A stretch of 64,000 nucleotides of DNA, from positions 4,391,437-4,455,436 of the forward strand of contig NC_030680.2 in NCBI RefSeq assembly GCF_000004195.4, in the 5' to 3' direction. This DNA comes from Xenopus tropicalis. Lineage: Eukaryota > Chordata > Amphibia > Anura > Pipidae. Numbering within the stretch: position 1 is the first letter of the stretch; each line of letters opens with the position of its first letter. The notes under the pieces were generated by a model. That model saw only the letters and a program-made list of their open reading frames with translations. It did not search any database and was not told the DNA's origin. Shown piece by piece: positions 58,800 to 64,000 of the stretch. The translations under genes and the position numbers were made by a program.

Positions 58800-59935
58800 G
58801 CCCTGCCCTTGCTTACCTGCACCCTACTTAGCTGCTTCCCACTTACCTGCCCCCACTTAACCTACATCCTACTTACCTGCATCCCACTGACATGCTTCCC
58901 ACTAACCTGCCCCCCACTGACCTGCTTCCCACTTACCTACAAACCCCACTTACCTGCTTCCCACTTACCTACAACCCTACTTACCTGCACCCCACTTACC
59001 TGCTTCCCACTAACCTGCCCCCCACTGACCTGCACAACCCCACTTACCTACACCCTACTTACCTGCTTCCCACTTACCTGCTTCCAACTAACCTGCCCCC
59101 CACTGACCTGCTTCCCACTTACCTGCTTCCAACTAACCTGCCCCCCACTGACCTGCTTCCCACTTACCTACAACCCCACTTACCTGCCCCCCACTGACCT
59201 GCTTCCCACTTACCTACAACCCCACTTACCTGCCCCCCACTTACCTGCCCCCCACTGACCTGCTTCCCACTTACCTACAACCCCACTTACCTGCCCCCAC
59301 TTACCTGCTTCCCACTCTACCTGCCCCCCACTTACCTGCCCCCCACTGACCTGCTTCCCACTTACCTACAACCCCACTGACCTGCCCCCCACTTACCTAC
59401 AACCCCACTTACCTGCCCCCCACTGACCTGCTTCCCACTTACCTACAACCCCACTGACCTGCCCCCCACTGACCTGCCCCCACTGACCTACAACCCCACT
59501 GACCTGCCCCCCACTTACCTACAACCCCACTTACCTGCCCCCCACTGACCTGCTTCCCACTTACCTACAAACCCACTTACCTGCTTCCCACTTACCTACA
59601 ACCCCACTTACCTGCCCCCCACTGACCTGCCCCCCACTTACCTACAACCCCACTTACCTACAACCCTACTGACCTGCTTCCCACTTACCTACAAACCCAC
59701 TTACCTGCTTCCCACTTACCTACAACCCCACTTACCTGCCCCCCACTGACCTGCTTACCACTTACCTACAACCCCACTGACCTGCTTCCCACTTACCTAC
59801 AACCCCACTTACCTGCTTCCCACTTACCTACAACCCTACTTACCTGCCCCCCACTTACCTGCTTCCCACTTACCTGCCCCCACTGACCTGCCCCCCACTG
59901 ACCTACTTCCCACTTACCCACCCCTCACTCACGCC
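58800..59935. repeat. 15/16-bp minisatellite with antisense 5' splice-site motif, abutting exon L
   Basis: Units of 15-16 bp (CCCCACTTACCTGC, TTCCCACTTACCTACAA, CCCCACTGACCTGC) in higher-order combinations of two to four units. The complement of CACTTACCTG is CAGGTAAGTG. The array runs to about 20 nt before exon L. Confidence 0.95.
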
Positions 59936-59953
59936 TGTATCTCTCTCTTGCAG

Positions 59954-60092
59954 TTGGGACGACAGCAGTTCCGTGAGCAGCGGCATCAGCGACACCATTG
60001 ACAATCTCAGCACGGATGATATAAACACCAGCTCGTCCATCAGCTCCTACGCCAACACGCCGGCGTCGTCACGCAAAAACCTGGACGTGCAG
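59954..60092 (+). CDS. nav2: nav2 exon L
   Basis: 139 nt encoding WDDSSSVSSGISDTIDNLST, then DDINTSSSISSYANTPASSRKNLDVQ, ending on a complete codon. Ser/Asp-rich and highly conserved in NAV2. The acceptor is CTCTCTCTTGCAG and the donor is GCAG|GTACGC. A 15/16-bp pyrimidine-rich minisatellite runs to within about 20-25 nt of the exon and blends into its polypyrimidine tract. This exon accepts either exon K or the candidate alternative first exon at 56437-56609, both of which end with the two bases AG in the same phase. Confidence 0.96.
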
Positions 60093-60324
60093 GTACGCCA
60101 TTTGTGTGGGGGTTCTGCCTGGAAAATGCCACGTCCCAATCTGCCTTGGCCAAGTAGCCATTTATTGGGTGCCTGCTGCAGGCCATGCTGGTTTCTATGC
60201 AGCCATGTAGTAGGCACCTATTAATGGGTAATTGGTCATTAAGCATCTTTGGTTAGATGAGGCTAATTGAAGTGGTTAGAGGCCTATCCTAGCTTGCGTC
60301 TGAGCTAAATCTGCCAGGGGGTTA
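60093..60324. other. nav2: Intron L-M, first part
   Basis: Unique sequence; nothing recognised. Confidence 0.5.
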
Positions 60325-60604
60325 AGATGCCCATACATGGGCAGATTGGGGTCTTTCACACCCATTCAACAGCTTATCTGCCCCTTTATGGGCACCCCTG
60401 ATGGGCCTACTCCACCCATATCTGGCCTTAAATTGGCCCAATCTTGATTGGGCAGGTTTGATTTTCCATCGGATTAGGGACCACATTGGCTCGTTGATCC
60501 GACTATGGCCCTAGGGCCAAATGATTAAATTAGCCCAATATTGCCCACCTTTAGATCTTCTTACTTGCCGAATAAGCGAATCTTCCCGTGTATGGCCACC
60601 ATAT
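60325..60604. mobile_element. MITE-like inverted-repeat element, about 280 bp
   Basis: Left end GATGCCCATACATGGGCAGATT; right end AATCTTCCCGTGTATGGCCACC, whose complement (GGTGGCCATACACGGGAAGATT) pairs with the left. Internal GCAGGTTTGATTTTCCATCG and GTTGATCCGAC. No coding capacity; target duplication not clear. Confidence 0.7.
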
Positions 60605-61356
60605 GACAGTTAGTTGTTACTGAGCATGCTGGGAGTTGTAGCTCAGCAACAACTAAATTGCACCAAGGAGCAGGTAACGGGCAGATGACTGGGGTTTGTG
60701 GTCAGAGTAGTAAGGTAGGTACCTGTGTGTGGCCCTTGCATTTCTACTACGGGGACCCTGTGCTTTAGGTATTGGCCACTATTGGCCAATGCACAGCCAT
60801 GGCCTCTCATATAAAGTTGCCCGACTGTAATTCTAAGCCACTTGCCATTATACCTGCAATGACATTTAACCCCTTCCTGTAGCCCCCAGCGAGGGGGCGG
60901 GGCCAGCAGGCACATACATGTGTTGCACAGACTGACTACTCCTGACATTTCTTGTGCTCTTGGCGCTGTCTCAATGCACAGAAATAGCCCCGTCCCAGTT
61001 TCACACGGAACCGTTCCTGACTTGTGGGCAGAAATCTATCCGCACTGGTTTCTCATGGGCCCCTCCCGGCAGGTTCCCCGATGTGTCTCAGCCTGTTCCC
61101 TCCCTAAATTATACCCTTGTCAGTCCCCGGGGTAAGAATTTACAGAGATGTATAACATGGCTCCCAAAGCCGCAGAATCTGGCAGAGTGTGAATGTTCTA
61201 AGGCTCTGGCTGCCTGTAATAAACAGCCGTTTCCTTAATTGCCCCCTCCCGGGCCCTAATGGTTTCTGCTAGGTCTTAGTAAATACCTTTATGTTCCTGC
61301 AATAATTATACTCACTTATATAGTATCTGCCTGCAAGCTTCTGTATGGTGCCATGG
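60605..61356. other. nav2: Intron L-M, unique portion
   Basis: No gene recognised. Confidence 0.45.
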
Positions 61357-62150
61357 TGCCCAGAACATTCCTTCTCTGTATATTTGTATTTATACATATG
61401 GGTAGGAGGTGCCATAGTGTTTCCCTTAGACAGTACAGTATGGGGGTACAGCTTATTGTGTGCCCAGAACATTCCTTCTCTGTATATTTGTATATATACA
61501 TATGGGTAGGGGGTGCCATAGTGTTTCCCTTAGACAGTACAGTATGGGGGTACAGCTTATTGTGTGCCCAGAACATTCCTTCTCTGTATATTTGTATTTA
61601 TACATATGGGTAGGAGGTGCCATAGTGTTTCCCTTAGACAGTACAGTATGGGGGTACAGCTTATTGTGTGCCCAGAACATTCCTTCTCTGTATATTTGTA
61701 TTTATACATATGGGTAGGAGGTGCCATAGTGTTTCCCTTAGACAGTACAGTATGGGGGTACAGCTTATTGTGTGCCCAGAACATTCCTTCTCTGTATATT
61801 TGTATTTATACATATGGGTAGGAGGTGCCATAGTGTTTCCCTTAGACAGTACAGTATGGGGGTACAGCTTATTGTGTGCCCAGAACATTCCTTCTCTGTA
61901 TATTTGTATTTATACATATGGGTAGGAGGTGCCATAGTGTTTCCCTTAGACAGTACAGTATGGGGGTACAGCTTATTGTGTGCCCAGAACATTCCTTCTC
62001 TGTATATTTGTATTTATACATATGGGTAGGGGGTGCCATAGTGTTTCCCTTAGACAGTACAGTATGGGGGTACAGCTTATTGTGTGCCCAGAACATTCCT
62101 TCTCTGTATATTTGTATTTATACATATGGGTAGGAGGTGCCATAGTGTTT
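61357..62150 (+). repeat. 104-bp satellite, locus 4 (abutting exon M)
   Basis: About 7.6 units, mostly the GGGTAGGAGG variant. The second unit has TATATATACAT instead of TATTTATACAT. The last unit stops at CCATAGTGTTT, 26 nt before the exon M acceptor. Confidence 0.97.
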
Positions 62151-62176
62151 ATCAATGTTCTGTTCTCTTCCCACAG

Positions 62177-62462
62177 ACGGATACAGAGAAACACTTGCAC
62201 ATTGACCGGAATTCTCTGTGGTCGGGGGATGAAGTGAAAAGGTCGGACGGGGGCTCAGACAGTGGCATGAAAATGGATTCTGGGAGCAAATGGAGGAAGA
62301 ACCCTTCGGACCTATCAGATGAGTCGGATAAAAGCACCTCGGGAAGGAAGACGACAGTTATCTCTCAGACAGGATCATGGAGGAGAGGGATGACCGCTCA
62401 GGTTGGAATAACTGCCCCAAGGACTAAGCCCTCGGCAGCGGGTCTGAAAGCCCCAGGGACAG
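62177..62462 (+). CDS. nav2: nav2 exon M
   Basis: 286 nt encoding TDTEKHLHIDRNSLWSGDEV and continuing through KRSDGGSDSG, KWRKNPSDLSDESDKSTSG and ISQTGSWRRGMTAQVGIT to KAPGTG. SLWSGD-VK and QTGSWRRGMTAQ are diagnostic NAV2 motifs. The acceptor is GTTCTCTTCCCACAG and the donor is ACAG|GTAATA. The last unit of a 104-bp array stops only 26 nt upstream (62150), so the branch-point region lies at the array/unique junction. The downstream intron is only 95 nt. Confidence 0.96.
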
Positions 62463-62557
62463 GTAATAAATGCCTCTGTTTGGGGGATGCTGGGAATTGT
62501 AGTTCTGAGGTCTCTCACTTACAAATCCCCATTTCTTTGCTTTTCTTGGTGTTTCAG

Positions 62558-63236
62558 GGAAAACAGATGATGCAAAAGCGTCAGAAAAAGGCAGACTTTC
62601 CCCCAAAGCCGCTCACATCAAACGTTCCCCGTCGGACGCCGGCCGCAGCAGCGGGGACGAAGCCAAGAAGCCCCCCAATACCTCCAGGGCAATACCCACC
62701 AACACGTTTGGGTTTAAGAAGCAGGGGGGGACAGTGGTGGGCATCCCTATAGTTACAGCCAGCGGCGCCACCATCACCAGCGGTTCCGCCACCCTCGGGA
62801 AAATGCCAAAGTCTTCTGGGCTCATCGGCAGGTCCAACCGCAAGGCGAATGCGGACGGTTCCCAGAACCAGGACGACGGGTACCTGCAAATAAACAGCAG
62901 GACCAACCTCCAGTACCGCAGCCTGCCCAGGCCCAGCAAATCACGGAGCGGAACCGGTAACAGGTCAAGTACCAGCAGCATTGACTCCAACATCAGCAGC
63001 AAGTCGGCCGGACTGCCCATCCCCAAGCTGAGAGAGCCCGGCAAGGTGACGCTTGGTCACTCCGTGCCAGGACTGGTCAACCAGACGGACAAAGAGAAAG
63101 GGATTTCCTCTGACAACGAGAGCGTGGCCTCCTGTAACTCCATTAAAATGACCCCGGCATCCCAGGCAGCCTGCAATGGCAGCCGCCAACAACAAGGCAA
63201 CAAGTACCCCGACGTGTCATCCCCCACACTGCGCAG
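62558..63236 (+). CDS. nav2: nav2 exon N: basic Ser-rich middle region
   Basis: 679 nt, about 226 residues. Landmarks in order: KTDDAKASEKGRLSPKA, KRSPSDAGRSSGDEAKKP, NTFGFKKQGG, TSGSATLGKMPKSSGL, NQDDGYLQINSRTNLQYRSL, RPSKS, RSSTSSIDSNISSKSAGLPI, LVNQTDKEKGISSDNESVAS and KYPDVSSPTLR. All align with NAV2. The region is basic and Ser-rich, predicted disordered, and lies in the part of NAV proteins associated with microtubules. The acceptor is GGTGTTTCAG and the donor is GCAG|GTAAGG. Introns on both sides are under 100 nt. Confidence 0.97.
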
Positions 63237-63328
63237 GTAAGGATAACAGCCGGGTCTGTATTCCGGCAGCCCTGGCCCCACTGCACCCCGTATCTCACCG
63301 TATCCCATTTCTCCTTGTTCCATTGCAG

Positions 63329-63760
63329 GCTCTTTGGTGGGAAGCCCAACAAATCTCTCACCACTGAAAATATGAAAAACTCCATGGTCATTTCCAACCC
63401 CCATGCCACGATGAACTCCCAGGCCAACCCAGACTCTCCCTCTGGCAGCGCCATCCTGAGTAGCGGTGGCAGCAGCCCCCTGTATGTCAAGTCAATGGAC
63501 CATTCCCCTCTAGCCTCCAGCCCAGGCTCCGCCCACTCGGCACCATCCAACAGCCTGACCTGGGGGACGACGGCAAGCAGCTCCTCGGCTGTCAGTAAGG
63601 AAGGGTTCCAGTCAGTCAGCAGCCTCCATACCAGCTGTGAATCCATCGATATCTCACTCAGCAGCAATAATTCCCCCGGTGCACTGACCGCTTCCTCCAG
63701 GGAAGACACAATGGCTCCCTTTGTAAGGACCAACAGCATTAAGACTACTTTGTCGGAGAG
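63329..63760 (+). CDS. nav2: nav2 exon O (last exon in window)
   Basis: 432 nt encoding LFGGKPNKSLTTENMKNSMV, VISNPHATMNSQANPDSPSG, SSGGSSPLYVKSMDHSPLAS, HSAPSNSLTWGTTASSSSAV, SVSSLHTSCESIDISLSSNN and APFVRTNSIKTTLSE plus two bases. The LFGGKP and SIDISLSS motifs are conserved across NAV2 and NAV3. The acceptor is TTCCATTGCAG and the donor is AGAG|GTAGGT. The frame continues into an exon beyond 64000, which in family members leads toward the coiled-coil and AAA regions. Confidence 0.96.
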
Positions 63761-63838
63761 GTAGGTTATCTCCATGTACTGCATTCTGTATGGCTGAGAT
63801 TAGCGCTGAATATTCTAATGGTCTAGTCCCACCCACTG

Positions 63839-64000
63839 TAAGCTGCCATCAGAGTGTTCTAGTCCCACCCACTGCTTCAGCTACAGAGCCCCTGCCCCTC
63901 CCCCTGTAAGCTTTCATCAGAGTGTTCTAGTCCCACCCACTGCTTGAGTTACAGAGCCCCTGCCCCTCCCCCTGTAAGCTTCCATCAGAGTGTTGTAGTC
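63839..64000. repeat. 68-bp tandem repeat running off the right edge
   Basis: AGCTGCCATCAGAGTGTTCT at 63841 recurs at 63909 and 63977 with small changes; each unit has CCCACCCACTGCTT and CCCCTGCCCCTCCCCCTGTA. Confidence 0.92.

Larger units (their letters stand above)
5598..63760 (+). other. nav2: nav2 gene, partial (15 internal coding exons; both ends outside the window)
   Basis: Conceptual splicing of the 15 exons listed below gives one continuous 1336-codon frame that aligns by eye, exon by exon, with vertebrate neuron navigator 2. NAV2 rather than NAV3 or NAV1 is indicated by the CH-domain wording (DVTDGVLLAEIIQVV), the linker motif LPAPSARAMAAGTE and exon G sequences such as NSKGVSKAAG and IALKGIAQRT. 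NAV proteins are cytoskeleton-associated regulators of neurite outgrowth and cell migration. NAV2 is retinoic-acid inducible in mammals (established knowledge). The start codon and first exon lie upstream of position 1, and the coiled-coil/AAA C-terminal half lies beyond 64000. Introns range from 92 to about 15,400 nt. The short introns M-N and N-O contrast with the minisatellite-swollen introns F-G (15.4 kb) and K-L (11.7 kb). Confidence 0.95.

Noticed and set aside
62084..62752. 222-codon ORF spanning the end of the 104-bp array, exon M and intron M-N
   Set aside because: The NAV2 frame begins at the acceptor (62177) and leaves at the donor after 62462; the rest is repeat and intron read-through.

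Overview
This is genomic DNA from a vertebrate, almost certainly a frog of the genus Xenopus. X. tropicalis is my best guess; X. laevis cannot be excluded by eye. The genus call rests on interspersed repeats that are characteristic of Xenopus genomes: T2-like MITEs with TTAAAGGGGA ends, the 'TACAGGTATGGGACC...' inverted-repeat element, and the 'GATTCGGCC...TGCATCCCTAG' element. The window holds one gene on the + strand, the 5' half of neuron navigator 2 (nav2). I traced 15 consecutive coding exons (5598 to 63760, 4010 nt, 1336 codons plus 2 nt). All 14 intervening introns start GT and end AG, and all splice phases agree. The upstream first exon(s) and the downstream exons (further coiled coils and the C-terminal AAA ATPase region) lie outside the window.

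Protein layout: exons A-D (5598-18712) encode the N-terminal calponin-homology (CH) domain and a following Gln/Pro-rich stretch. Exons E-F (21538-24819) are short basic/Ser-rich linker exons. Exon G (40241-41291, the largest) carries a Lys/Glu-rich block, two SxIP-type candidate EB-binding motifs and a Ser run. Exons H-J (42704-44484) contain the conserved coiled-coil segment and flanks. Exons K-O (48176-63760) encode the Ser-rich, basic middle of the protein. A candidate alternative first coding exon at 56437-56609 is phase-matched to exon L and would give a shorter protein lacking the CH domain.

The introns are unusual. By my count, about 25 kb (roughly 40% of the window) is tandem arrays of more than 20 minisatellite families with periods from 15 to 133 bp; coding sequence is about 6%. 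Some families recur at several loci in the gene: a 100-bp unit at three loci (one inverted), a 104-bp unit at four loci, and a 133-bp unit at two loci in inverted orientation on either side of exon K. Other arrays are internal amplifications inside MITE-like elements or derive from the 3' tail of an L2-type LINE. Several arrays abut exon boundaries (exons C, E, G, K, L, M) and carry motifs resembling splice signals, poly(A) signals or transcription-factor sites. Such density is consistent with a GC-rich, possibly subtelomeric, region; that placement is inference.

Nearly all long open reading frames outside the listed exons are artefacts of stop-free tandem repeats and are not annotated as genes. 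I saw no tRNA, rRNA, CRISPR or intact transposase gene.
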